From Archaeoglobales archaeon (GTDB lineage: Archaea > Halobacteriota > Archaeoglobi > Archaeoglobales > Archaeoglobaceae): DNA of 5,631 nt. The notes below the pieces were generated by a model that was not told the DNA's origin, did not search any database, and saw nothing but the letters and a program-made list of their open reading frames with translations. The DNA lies in the NCBI GenBank assembly GCA_003663055.1, contig QMZF01000091.1:1-5631 (forward strand). The letters run 5' to 3'. This document shows, piece by piece, positions 1 through 5,462 of the stretch; position 1 is the first letter of the stretch, and each line of letters begins with the position of its first letter. A program made the position numbers and the translations under genes.

Positions 1-6
1 GCATAG

Positions 7-108
7 CGACTTTTCACACTTCCGGCAGCCCTTGGCCTTATATGGCTCGTTTCATCAATAATCGCAATAAAATACAGGAAGGAGTTGTGTGCTTGGCTAT
101 TGGCATAA
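7..108 (+). pseudogene. possible broken C-terminal end of a membrane protein gene
   Basis: In frame 1 a stop (TAG at 4-6) is followed by 33 open codons ending in TAA at 106-108. The peptide is strongly hydrophobic (it includes LPAALGLIWLVSSIIAI) and then basic (KYRKE), which looks like a last transmembrane helix with a short cytoplasmic tail. There is no ATG or GTG in the frame, and the only TTG codons lie after the hydrophobic part, so it is not a complete gene. It could be the end of a plus-strand membrane protein gene whose frame was broken near the window edge, or chance. Frame 3 is also open from the edge to 212, but its peptide looks random. No other gene is supported between 1 and 208 on either strand. 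Confidence 0.2.
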
Positions 109-168
109 CGCCCTTGTTCCAAAGGAGTTCGTCAGATATTCTGCCCTACTGCACGCTTGCACATGCCA

Positions 169-182
169 GAGCAATGTTGCTC
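169..182. repeat. short inverted repeat, possible terminator stem
   Basis: GAGCA and TGCTC flank a 4-nt centre and could form a 5-bp hairpin. On the plus strand it is followed by GCACTTTT (183-190). It lies 26 nt beyond the stop of the minus-strand microprotein gene and after the decayed left-hand frames, so it could help end transcription from either side. The stem is short and archaeal termination depends mainly on T-tracts, so this is weak. Confidence 0.2.
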
Positions 183-208
183 GCACTTTTATTCCCCGTT
201 CAAAGAGT

Positions 209-313
209 TTAGTCTTCCTCCACCGGAGTATAGTGATCACATTCGTCGGGATTCTTTAAGCAGCCCCACTCAACGCACTGCTTGTAGTACTTGCAGTTCT
301 CACACTTTCGCAT
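209..313 (-). CDS. 34-residue cysteine-rich microprotein, probable metal binder
   Basis: On the minus strand, ATG at 313-311 opens a frame of 34 codons ending in TAA at 211-209. The peptide begins MRKCENCKYYKQC and has cysteines at 4, 7, 13, 18 and 25 plus His27, giving the spacing C-x2-C-x5-C-x4-C-x6-C-x-H, and ends with an acidic tail (VEED). Five cysteines in 34 residues, the CxxC start and the compact Lys/Tyr/Glu-rich composition are typical of small archaeal zinc-ribbon-like or metal-binding proteins and would be unlikely by chance. It has no signal peptide or membrane segment, so it is probably cytosolic. It is transcribed away from the three-gene cluster starting at 397, with 83 bp between the two starts. 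No clear Shine-Dalgarno precedes the ATG. I do not recognise a named family, and the function is unknown. Confidence 0.6.
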   Translation of the reverse strand: MRKCENCKYYKQCVEWGCLKNPDECDHYTPVEED

Positions 314-360
314 AGCAATCTATCGAAGGCTGATAAGATTTTACTTTCAGGAGAAGCACA

Positions 361-375
361 GGAAAACGTAAATGT
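361..375 (+). promoter_or_regulatory. candidate BRE/TATA upstream of the DUF1786 gene
   Basis: A purine-rich GGAAAA (361-366, BRE-like) is followed by an AT-rich GTAAATGT (368-375). The centre of the latter is about 25 nt before the ATG at 397, the spacing expected for a leaderless archaeal transcript. The match to the TTTAWATA consensus is only partial. Confidence 0.35.
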
Positions 376-396
376 AGGGTAGGCCGAAGATGACAC

Positions 397-1440
397 ATGG
401 AGTTATTCACCCTCGATGTCGGCAGCGGCACCCAAGACTTTCTCCTTATGAAAGATGAAAACATCCGGAACTGCCCAAGGATGATTCTGCCCTCTCCAAC
501 ACGAATAGTTGCAAGAAGGATAGAGGATGCAACCAGGCGGGGAAAAGATGTACACCTTGTTGGCTACACGATGGGTGGCGGAGCATGCGTGAGGGCAATA
601 AAAAACCACATCAATGCCGGTCTGAAGGTTTACGCTGAAGAGAGAGCTGCGTTAACTATAGCAGACAATCTCGAAAAAGTCAGACAGATGGGGGTTGAGC
701 TGAGGAGTCCTGAAGGAGACGTCGTAAGTATCGAGATGAAGGATGTCGACCTCCCATTTTTCAAACGTGTCCTCGAATCCGTTGGAGAAGAGTTACCATC
801 AACGATAATCGTTGCCGTGCAGGACCATGGCTTCTCTCCCCACGAAAGTAACAGAAGATTCCGCTTCAGGATGTTCGAAGAGATGCTGAAACGAAGCGGT
901 TACCTCCACGACTTCCTTTTCCATTCGGAAAAAATTCCTGCTGAGTTTAATCGCATGCAGAGCGTTGCCCAGAGCGTTAAAGATTTCTGTAACGATGAAG
1001 GAATTGAGATAGAACTGTACGTAATTGATACGGTATTTGCAGCGGTAGCCGGTTGCATGCTCGATGCAAGAGAATTTCCAGCCTTGCTTCTCAATTTTGG
1101 CAACTCCCACGTCGTTGGAGCTGTTGTTGACGATGATGGTTTCGTTCACTCGCTCTTTGAGCACCACACGAGCATTATGAGGGCGAAAGGGGAGCAGGGT
1201 ATAAAGGACTTCGTGAACAGGTTTATTGAGGGAGAGATTACCAATGCGGACGTTTTCGAGGACGGAGGGCACGGAGCCTACGTAAGGGACGTGGTTGACG
1301 TCAAAGATATAGTTGCCACAGGCCCAAACGTTCACCTCTGCAACTACAGAATTGCAAACCCCGCAGGAGACGTAATGATAGTAGGTAACCTCGGAATGGT
1401 TTCCCTTTTCGAAAATCTTAAGGAGGAGCAGGGAAAGTAG
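397..1440 (+). CDS. DUF1786 family protein with ASKHA-like motifs
   Basis: This 347-residue protein matches what I know of DUF1786, a mostly archaeal family sometimes labelled 'putative pyruvate formate-lyase activating enzyme' without good support; it has no radical-SAM CxxxCxxC motif. The N-terminus LDVGSGTQDFLL (residues 6-17) resembles the phosphate-1 loop of actin/Hsp70/sugar-kinase (ASKHA) proteins, and NFGNSHVVGAVV (233-244) resembles the phosphate-2 loop. Other family-like stretches are YTMGGGACVRAI (57-68), VQDHGFSPHESNRRFRF (141-157), a His pair FEHHTS (254-259) and NPAGDVMIVGNLGM (321-334). It is soluble, with no signal peptide or membrane helix. The ATG at 397 starts just before the conserved N-terminal motif. 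It leads a cluster with a 96-residue protein 4 nt downstream and then a nuclease-like gene. Nucleotide binding is my inference from the motifs; the substrate and role are unknown. Confidence 0.82.
   Translation: MELFTLDVGSGTQDFLLMKDENIRNCPRMILPSPTRIVARRIEDATRRGKDVHLVGYTMGGGACVRAIKNHINAGLKVYAEERAALTIADNLEKVRQMGVELRSPEGDVVSIEMKDVDLPFFKRVLESVGEELPSTIIVAVQDHGFSPHESNRRFRFRMFEEMLKRSGYLHDFLFHSEKIPAEFNRMQSVAQSVKDFCNDEGIEIELYVIDTVFAAVAGCMLDAREFPALLLNFGNSHVVGAVVDDDGFVHSLFEHHTSIMRAKGEQGIKDFVNRFIEGEITNADVFEDGGHGAYVRDVVDVKDIVATGPNVHLCNYRIANPAGDVMIVGNLGMVSLFENLKEEQGK
1420..1426 (+). promoter_or_regulatory. Shine-Dalgarno-like AAGGAGG inside the end of the DUF1786 gene
   Basis: A perfect AAGGAGG lies within the last codons of the upstream gene, 18 nt before the ATG at 1445. 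The spacing is longer than usual (5-10 nt), so it may support re-initiation for the next gene or may just reflect the coded KEE residues. No better site lies closer to the ATG. Confidence 0.4.
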
Positions 1441-1444
1441 TAGT

Positions 1445-1735
1445 ATGCCAACGTACGTTTTCGACAGAGATGGTTTCCTCAAGTTTCTCGAAAAGAACCT
1501 CCGCGAAGATATAATGATCGTTGTTTCCAGCGACATAACAGACGTTGACGTTACAAGCGGTGATTCCCATGGCTTGGGAAAGAGAGACTTTTACATGGTA
1601 ACAACAGGCGTCGTTGCGGACGTCTTCAAAGAGAAGGATGTGGATGAGTTTGATGAAAAACCAAAATACCTCGTCGTTTTCGTTTCAAGGGATGAACTCA
1701 CAGACGAGGCAATCGAGAGAGCGAGAAGTAAGTAG
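1445..1735 (+). CDS. small conserved-looking archaeal protein, 96 residues, unknown function
   Basis: This acidic 96-residue protein begins MPTYVFDRDGFLKFLEKNL and alternates predicted beta strands (IMIVVSS, FYMVTTGVVADVF, KYLVVFVS) with a short N-terminal helix and a C-terminal helix (ELTDEAIERARSK). The pattern suggests a small mixed alpha/beta or beta-barrel fold. It resembles what I recall as DUF5749, a small beta-barrel family of Archaeoglobi, but I cannot confirm that. No cysteines, catalytic motif, signal peptide or membrane segment is visible. It starts 4 nt after the DUF1786 stop and its 3' end overlaps the start of the following nuclease-like gene, so the three are almost certainly co-transcribed and perhaps translationally coupled. 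It may be a partner or regulator of one neighbour; this is inference from position only. Confidence 0.75.
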   Translation: MPTYVFDRDGFLKFLEKNLREDIMIVVSSDITDVDVTSGDSHGLGKRDFYMVTTGVVADVFKEKDVDEFDEKPKYLVVFVSRDELTDEAIERARSK

Positions 1736-2117
1736 CTGGCAGGAGTTCGAAGAACTTGCGAGGGAAATCTTGGAAGCACACGGATTTAAGACTGCATTTA
1801 GGGTTGTTTTCAGAGATGAGTACGGAAGGTCTGAAATAGACGTCGTTGCAGAAAGATACGGGCTTATCCTTGCAATAGATGCGAAATGTTACACTCACAC
1901 GTGGTACAGAGCTTCTGTTCTCAGAAGAGAGGCAAAAAAGCACGTCCAGCGGTGTAAACGCTATGAAAAAGTTAGTGGTAAAAGTGTTGTGCCTGTAATA
2001 CTCTCCCTTATCGATGATGGTATCGTAAGCCATGAAGGCTGCATCGTGGTGCCCTTCCAAGCTTTTAACGACTTCTTGCTGAACGTGGAAGCGTACATCG
2101 ATGAACTGCTAAGCTGA
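1692..2117 (+). CDS. PD-(D/E)XK (Mrr/RecB-like) nuclease-fold protein
   Basis: With the ATG at 1692 the product has 141 residues. It shows the order of a restriction-endonuclease-like core: helix WQEFEELAREILEAHGF (16-32, acidic residues E20/E21), then RSEIDVVAE (46-54, catalytic-type D50), then LAIDAKCY (60-67, D63-x-K65), followed by basic helices (RREAKKHVQRCKRYEK) and VVPVILSL. This fits PD-(D/E)XK enzymes of the Mrr or Hjc/RecB type, which cut or process DNA with Mg2+. The second acidic residue is Asp rather than the commoner Glu. The set of key residues is intact, so it is probably active. The start is uncertain: the frame is open upstream, but ATG 1692 keeps only a 15-residue lead before the domain and overlaps the previous gene by 44 nt; later starts would cut into the first helix. 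No good Shine-Dalgarno precedes it, suggesting coupling. Substrate and role (repair, defence or RNA) are unknown. Confidence 0.72.
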   Translation: MNSQTRQSREREVSSWQEFEELAREILEAHGFKTAFRVVFRDEYGRSEIDVVAERYGLILAIDAKCYTHTWYRASVLRREAKKHVQRCKRYEKVSGKSVVPVILSLIDDGIVSHEGCIVVPFQAFNDFLLNVEAYIDELLS

Positions 2118-2135
2118 CGGATTCTAATAACATCA

Positions 2136-3164
2136 TTAAATCATTCCGTTCTTCACCATAAGTTCAGCGTTCAAAATGCTCGCTCCAGCAGCCCCTCTGA
2201 CGGTGTTGTGGCCCATGACTACGTACTTGAGGCCATCGCTGTCCCTCCTCACCCTTCCAACGACGACGCTCATGCCTCTACCTTCATCCCTGTCAAGCCT
2301 CGGTTGTGGTCTGTCCGGCTCGCTTCTTACGATAATGACCTTCTCAGGCGACGTTGGTAGGTCAAGGGGCTTGAGAGACTCAAAGGCTGCGATTGCCTCC
2401 TCAACGCTCACGTCCCTATCAAACTCAACCCAAACAGCCTCGGTATGGCCATCCAGTACAGGAACGCGATGACAAGATGCGGAAATCTTGATTGGAGCGG
2501 GAATTACCTTTTTGCCATCAAACTTTCCGAGGAGCTTAAGCGGTTCTGTCTCAACTTTCTCCTCCTCACCCTTTATGAACGGGATTACGTTATCCGTTAT
2601 CGCCATCGATGGGACTCCCGGATAGCCCGCACCGCTTAAAGCCTGCATCGACGCAACTCTCACCGTCTTCAAACCGAGATCCATCAGCGGCTTGAGGCTA
2701 ATTACGAGCACTATTGTGGTGCAGTTGGGATTCGTGACTATGAATCCGTCCCAGCCTCTCCTCTTCTTCTGAACTTCAACAAGCTGCAAATGGTCGGGGT
2801 TGACTTCCGGAATGACGAGGGGAACGTCTTCCTCCATTCTGAAGGCTGAAGCGTTGCTTGCAACGATAAAGCCCTCCCTCGCGAAGTTAGCCTCAACTTC
2901 TCTTGCCACGTCAGATGGCAAGGCTGAGAAGGCAATATCAGCATCAACGTACTTTGGGTCCATCGGCACCATTTCCATGTCTTTAACACACTCGGGAACG
3001 TCTGCAGAAACGATCCAGTCTACCTCTTCCCCATAAATCTTTCCTACCCTCCTTTCTGATGCTGCCAAAGCAGAAATTTCGAACCATGGATGATTTTCAA
3101 GCATTTGAACAAACTTCTGCCCCACCATGCCGGTAGCTCCAAGCACGGCAACTTTGAGCCTCAT
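2136..3164 (-). CDS. asd: aspartate-semialdehyde dehydrogenase
   Basis: This cytosolic enzyme reduces L-aspartyl-4-phosphate to L-aspartate-4-semialdehyde with NADPH, the branch step towards threonine, methionine and lysine. Numbering from the upstream GTG (3176; subtract 4 for ATG 3164), it shows the Rossmann loop LGATGMVGQ (12-20), SNAS (107-110), PEVNPDHL (123-130), the nucleophile in NPNC (Cys152), SGAGYPG (181-187), and the substrate/base segment [13 protein letters not shown] with Arg237 and His244, ending in [18 protein letters not shown] (322-339). The length of 342 residues is normal for the archaeal/yeast-type family, and all key residues are present. I prefer ATG 3164 because a TTTATG box is centred about 26 nt upstream, as for a leaderless transcript; a GTG at 3176 would add four residues. 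It converges on the nuclease gene with an 18-bp gap and follows the MFS gene on the same strand after 41 bp. Confidence 0.95.
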   Translation of the reverse strand: MRLKVAVLGATGMVGQKFVQMLENHPWFEISALAASERRVGKIYGEEVDWIVSADVPECVKDMEMVPMDPKYVDADIAFSALPSDVAREVEANFAREGFIVASNASAFRMEEDVPLVIPEVNPDHLQLVEVQKKRRGWDGFIVTNPNCTTIVLVISLKPLMDLGLKTVRVASMQALSGAGYPGVPSMAITDNVIPFIKGEEEKVETEPLKLLGKFDGKKVIPAPIKISASCHRVPVLDGHTEAVWVEFDRDVSVEEAIAAFESLKPLDLPTSPEKVIIVRSEPDRPQPRLDRDEGRGMSVVVGRVRRDSDGLKYVVMGHNTVRGAAGASILNAELMVKNGMI

Positions 3165-3186
3165 GGAAGCTTGCACATGGCTGACA

Positions 3187-3194
3187 CATAAAAA
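3187..3194 (-). promoter_or_regulatory. TATA-like box of asd
   Basis: On the minus strand this reads TTTTTATG. The TTTATG part (3192-3187) is centred about 25.5 nt before ATG 3164, the spacing expected when transcription starts at or next to the start codon. It lies in the short gap between the MFS stop and asd, so asd probably has its own promoter. There is no Shine-Dalgarno between the box and the ATG, consistent with a leaderless mRNA. Confidence 0.5.
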
Positions 3195-3205
3195 GATTGT
3201 TGTTA

Positions 3206-4291
3206 CTAGCTTACCGCAAACCAGTATACAAAAGCTGAAACAAGGGCCATGAATCCTGCTAGGCTGAAAACGTATTCGCTACCAAAGCTAAGGAGGTAGC
3301 CGTAGAGGATGTTTGCAATTAAAGCAGAAGTTCCAAAAACGAAGTGAAAAGCTCCAAGCCCAAACCCCATCGACTTCGCAAGCTCGGAAACTATCCCTCT
3401 CTGTATCGCGTCGCTGAAAGCCATAAAGAGGCCAAAAAGTGGAAAGGCAACGATTGGAGTATCAAAGAGCATTAACAAGCATGAAGCGGAGAGGAAAAGG
3501 TAGCCAAGAGAAGCTATTCTGTTCTTTCCAACTTTATCGGACAGAACTCCTGCAGGATAAGAAAATGAGGCGTAAAAGATGTTAAAAACGAAATAGAGTA
3601 GCAAAGCGGTCAGAATGCTGTGTTTGGATGCTGCTATGAGAAAAAACATGTAGCTAACGTTCGCAGCTCCGAAGATGATGGAGAAGAGGAGGAATTTTTT
3701 CATTGTCATTCCGAGTTTTACCTTTCTTGCAACTCCCGTTTCCACGATGAACCACAGCGGGATGAGAGCCGCAAAACCTATCAGCGCAGCAACGAGTATC
3801 ACACTTCTGTAATTTGCAAAGTGCAGGTAGAGAAAAACGGCTATTGCGGAACCAACGACGGCTCCAAGCGTGTCCATGGCCCTGTGAAAGCCGAAAGCTT
3901 TTCCCCTCTTCGCGTAAGATTCTGCAATTAATGCATCGCGAGGCGACGTCCTTATTCCCTTCCCAAGCCTGTCGAGGGCTACAAGGCCGGAGGCGTGAAC
4001 GATGGATAAAGAAAGAGCGAGACCAAACTTCGAAATCTGCGATAAAGCGTACCCCGCTATTACGAGGGGCTTTCTTTTGCCCCTGATGTCGGAAAAGTAG
4101 CCTGAAACAGCCTTCATTATGTTGGAGAGTCCGTCCATGATGCCTGCAACTACGCCGATCCCCAAAGGGGTCGCCTTGAGACTGATGAGAAAGAACGGGA
4201 GAACGGGCAGAATAACCTCGCTGCTGAGATCGTTAAGGAAGCTCACTAAACTTAGAAGCTTTACGTTCCTCCATCCGGCGTTACTTTCCAT
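3206..4291 (-). CDS. major facilitator superfamily (MFS) transporter, 12 helices
   Basis: This 361-residue inner-membrane protein has about twelve hydrophobic segments (roughly 11-37, 42-66, 75-95, 97-110, 135-158, 161-183, 199-221, 225-250, 259-276, 279-295, 311-336, 340-360). The MFS motif A is visible after helix 2 ([12 protein letters not shown], 64-75) and again in the second half ([12 protein letters not shown], 248-259). [19 protein letters not shown] (107-125) between helices 4 and 5 is typical of a widespread uncharacterised MFS group in archaea and bacteria. The protein is a little short because its loops are short; nothing is missing. The substrate cannot be told: neither motifs nor neighbours (asd downstream, tRNA-Ala divergent upstream) point to one, though an amino acid or drug exporter would be plausible. 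ATG 4291 is the first start in the frame and has a TTTATG box 26 nt upstream and no Shine-Dalgarno. Confidence 0.88.
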   Translation of the reverse strand: MESNAGWRNVKLLSLVSFLNDLSSEVILPVLPFFLISLKATPLGIGVVAGIMDGLSNIMKAVSGYFSDIRGKRKPLVIAGYALSQISKFGLALSLSIVHASGLVALDRLGKGIRTSPRDALIAESYAKRGKAFGFHRAMDTLGAVVGSAIAVFLYLHFANYRSVILVAALIGFAALIPLWFIVETGVARKVKLGMTMKKFLLFSIIFGAANVSYMFFLIAASKHSILTALLLYFVFNIFYASFSYPAGVLSDKVGKNRIASLGYLFLSASCLLMLFDTPIVAFPLFGLFMAFSDAIQRGIVSELAKSMGFGLGAFHFVFGTSALIANILYGYLLSFGSEYVFSLAGFMALVSAFVYWFAVS

Positions 4292-4314
4292 GTTCGTGAG
4301 GTAACCATAAACTT

Positions 4315-4320
4315 CATAAA
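4315..4320 (-). promoter_or_regulatory. TATA-like box of the MFS gene
   Basis: TTTATG on the minus strand is centred about 26.5 nt before the MFS ATG, nearly the same geometry as at asd. Two further TTTATG copies flank it (4311-4306 and 4333-4328 on the minus strand), so the exact box is not certain; this copy gives a leaderless start. Confidence 0.45.
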
Positions 4321-4327
4321 CCTAATG

Positions 4328-4335
4328 CATAAAAG
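4328..4335 (+). promoter_or_regulatory. TATA-like box of the tRNA-Ala gene
   Basis: CATAAAAG on the plus strand is centred about 37 nt before the mature tRNA 5' end, which would place the transcription start near 4357 and leave a 5' leader of about 12 nt for RNase P to remove. Read on the minus strand the same bases give CTTTTATG, so it could also contribute to the divergent MFS promoter. Confidence 0.45.
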
Positions 4336-4368
4336 GCTTGAAAGAGCATCTCAGAATTGTAATAAAAA

Positions 4369-4440
4369 GGGCCGGTAGCTCAGCGGTAGAGCGCCGCCTT
4401 GGCATGGCGGAGGCCTGGGGTTCAAATCCCCACCGGTCCA
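4369..4440 (+). tRNA. tRNA-Ala (anticodon GGC)
   Basis: A complete 72-nt cloverleaf can be read. The acceptor GGGCCGG (4369-4375) pairs with CCGGTCC (4433-4439) and includes the G3:U70 wobble pair that is the main alanine identity element, with discriminator A73 at 4440. The D arm is GCTC/GAGC with loop AGCGGTA. The anticodon stem is CCGCC/GGCGG with loop TTGGCAT, so the anticodon is GGC, reading GCC and GCU codons. The variable loop is AGGCC, and the T arm is TGGGG/CCCCA with loop TTCAAAT. No intron is present, and CCA is not encoded (TGC follows). It is divergent from the MFS gene and stands at the left border of the AT-richer, rearranged segment to its right. tRNA genes are common integration sites, but no second copy of its 3' end is visible in this window. 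Confidence 0.97.
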
Positions 4441-4449
4441 TGCTTTAAA

Positions 4450-4454
4450 TTTTT
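4450..4454 (+). terminator. T-tract terminator after tRNA-Ala
   Basis: A run of five T lies 10 nt past the tRNA, inside the AT-rich TTTAAATTTTT. Archaeal RNA polymerase stops at such T-tracts, so this is the likely primary end of the tRNA transcript. Confidence 0.5.
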
Positions 4455-4484
4455 GCTTTGACTGCCTTTTGCAAAACCTCTAGA

Positions 4485-4491
4485 TTTTTTT
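4485..4491 (+). terminator. second T-tract (T7) downstream of tRNA-Ala
   Basis: A run of seven T about 45 nt past the tRNA could act as a back-up terminator. No strong hairpin precedes it. Confidence 0.4.
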
Positions 4492-4578
4492 GAAACTATT
4501 TGAATACAAAAATCAAGCTAAAATTCTTGCTCATGTCACCAAATAAGCGGTTGATATCATTTCTTGAGGACAAGCTTG

Positions 4579-4741
4579 TTGGCTGCTATAGACGTTAATT
4601 CAAAAGTAAGGTCTAGCTATATGGGCTTGAAGCAAAGGGAGCTTTGAAGCTTACGTTTTCTTGAGAGTTGTAGAAAGGTTCTGGTATCATGGGCTTTTAC
4701 GGAGACTGGTTAAATACAGGCATGAAACGTTTGGTAAGAAA
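4579..4741 (+). pseudogene. remnant of a DDE insertion-sequence transposase, frameshifted and truncated
   Basis: Two frames joined near 4639 read like part of one DDE transposase of the IS6/IS240 kind. Frame 1 (4579-4638) gives LAAIDVNSKVRSSYMGLKQR, in which AAIDVNSK resembles the strand with the first or second catalytic Asp (WAAIDVD in relatives). Frame 2 (4640-4741) continues as GSFEAYVFLRVVERF, then WYHGLLRRLVKYRHETFGKK, resembling the family's WYxWALRRLGLKYRHETFGKRN region. One extra base at the GGG of 4637-4639 would explain the shift. The segment with the VDRGP-type Asp between VVE and FWYHG appears deleted, and everything after FGKK (including the catalytic Glu) is missing. No N-terminal part is readable, though frame 3 just upstream (4536-4566) encodes a possible decayed lead-in. 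No terminal inverted repeats were seen. The family call comes from remembered motifs; the fact of decay is clear. It fills most of the otherwise gene-free 4441-4740. Confidence 0.6.
4710..4717 (+). promoter_or_regulatory. candidate TATA box upstream of the winged-helix gene
   Basis: TTAAATAC is close to the archaeal TATA consensus and is centred about 27 nt before ATG 4741, fitting a leaderless transcript. It lies inside the transposase remnant, so if it works, the gene acquired its promoter from foreign coding sequence. Confidence 0.4.
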
Positions 4742-5031
4742 TGCAAAAAGAAGGTTTCCCTGTTGATTACTACTTTATAATCCACAACATGAGGCCATAT
4801 TCGACAGAAATAGAAACTCAAGCATTAGCGCTCGAAAAGATGAAGTATATAAAGATTGAAACTCACGTTCCATTACGTTATCCAGAATTTAGGGAGAGAT
4901 ACGACTACATACTCACCGAAGAAGGACGAAAATACCTCGAAGAAAAAGTTATTCCAATTCTGAAAAACTTGGCCAACTACAAGTTTTTAAGCTTGATAGG
5001 AGAAAATAAAGGAGAAGTACAGGAATGCTAA
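4741..5031 (+). CDS. YwgA/Panacea-like winged-helix protein, probably 5'-truncated
   Basis: The 96 residues fit the C-terminal two-thirds of a winged-helix family common in archaea (YwgA-like or SocA/Panacea-like): QKEGFPVDYYFIIHNMRPYSTEIE (2-25) corresponds to the helix followed by a YNYGPYSxEL-type motif (here MRPYSTEIE), then LEKMKYIKIE (31-40) and the wing/helix YDYILTEEGRKYLEEKV (54-70). Relatives have about 20-30 more residues in front, with a first helix and a KLQKLVFLL segment; here the protein starts right at LLQKEG-like sequence, and the upstream frame is closed by TAA at 4735-4737. The upstream DNA instead belongs to the transposase remnant, so the 5' end was probably lost by rearrangement. 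The DNA-binding or antitoxin function may therefore be gone or altered. Its 3' end overlaps the next gene by 7 nt. Family assignment is inference from motif pattern. Confidence 0.55.
   Translation: MQKEGFPVDYYFIIHNMRPYSTEIETQALALEKMKYIKIETHVPLRYPEFRERYDYILTEEGRKYLEEKVIPILKNLANYKFLSLIGENKGEVQEC
5011..5014 (+). promoter_or_regulatory. Shine-Dalgarno GGAG for the downstream overlapping gene
   Basis: GGAG (in AAAGGAGAAG) ends 10 nt before ATG 5025, inside the preceding gene. It supports the start that overlaps the preceding stop by 7 nt and suggests coupled translation of the two. Confidence 0.45.
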
Positions 5032-5462
5032 ACTTGGTAATATTATCGTTGATGAAGTCCACCGAGAACTTTCTTTGGATAACAAGGGGAGTCAAGAAGA
5101 GAATGGAAAGAGTTGTCAACGAATTCAGAGCTATCTATGAGAAGTATTCAACCAAAAATGAGGATTATTGCCTCGTTTTTGTGGGTATAGCAGGTATTAC
5201 CGAATTACTACTAAATGCCCTTGAGCAGATAATGGACGAGGAGAGAGAGTGGGGAATTGTACTACCCGATGCAGCTGGAAAACATTTCATTTTGTCACAA
5301 GCCGAACAAGTCGCTAGACTTCTGGAAGAATTGGAAGACTATCCACTCCCTGAGTGTGTTTCTGAGAAAGCTTGCGTCTCAGAAGCTTGGGGTAGGTGTC
5401 AAAAAATATGGGAAAAGCTGTCTCACCATTTCCACACAATTGAACACATTGCAGATGTATAA
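5025..5462 (+). CDS. unknown protein, 145 residues, probably the first part of a frameshifted gene
   Basis: I do not recognise this protein. It is mainly helical: a basic helix RGVKKRMERVVNEF (21-34), a hydrophobic stretch CLVFVGIAGITELLLNALEQI (49-69, more likely a buried helix than a membrane span since charges flank it closely), an acidic linker, and then a helix with QAEQVARLLEELED (92-105). A Cys-containing segment with a repeated CVSE (111-114, 117-120) and C125 follows, ending HHFHTIEHIADV (134-145) with several histidines. No catalytic motif is evident. The ATG at 5025 overlaps the previous stop (ATGCTAA) and has GGAG upstream; ATG 5052 is an alternative. The stop at 5460-5462 is suspicious because the minus-one frame continues open with similar charged helical coding sequence to the window edge. 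Next to a winged-helix gene it could be the effector of a two-gene cassette, but that is only inferred from position. Confidence 0.55.
   Translation: MLNLVILSLMKSTENFLWITRGVKKRMERVVNEFRAIYEKYSTKNEDYCLVFVGIAGITELLLNALEQIMDEEREWGIVLPDAAGKHFILSQAEQVARLLEELEDYPLPECVSEKACVSEAWGRCQKIWEKLSHHFHTIEHIADV

Noticed and set aside
42..212. 57-codon plus-strand frame starting with ATG at 42
   Set aside because: There is no ribosome site, motif or protein-like composition, and it overlaps the end of the microprotein gene on the other strand only by chance.
799..1536. 245-codon minus-strand open frame opposite the DUF1786 gene and its neighbour
   Set aside because: It is antisense to well-supported genes, crosses a gene boundary and has no recognisable motif; its peptide is poor in the composition seen in the real genes.
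1614..1691. upstream extension of the nuclease-like frame to a TTG at 1614
   Set aside because: It would overlap most of the second half of the previous gene and adds Ser/Arg-rich residues not expected before the nuclease core.
2176..2472. plus-strand frame opposite asd (98 codons)
   Set aside because: It is the complement of clear asd coding sequence, and its Leu/Ser/Pro/Thr-rich peptide is typical of a shadow frame.
150..3178. GCTTGCACATG occurring both near 154 and near 3168
   Set aside because: It is only an 11-bp match with different surroundings, easily by chance in this length; no repeat family is indicated.
3620..4086. two plus-strand frames opposite the MFS gene
   Set aside because: They overlap the transporter's conserved helices and encode low-complexity, motif-free peptides.
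4441..4560. terminal inverted repeat or att copy next to the tRNA
   Set aside because: No sequence resembling the tRNA 3' end or a paired inverted repeat with the DNA near 4741 could be found by eye.
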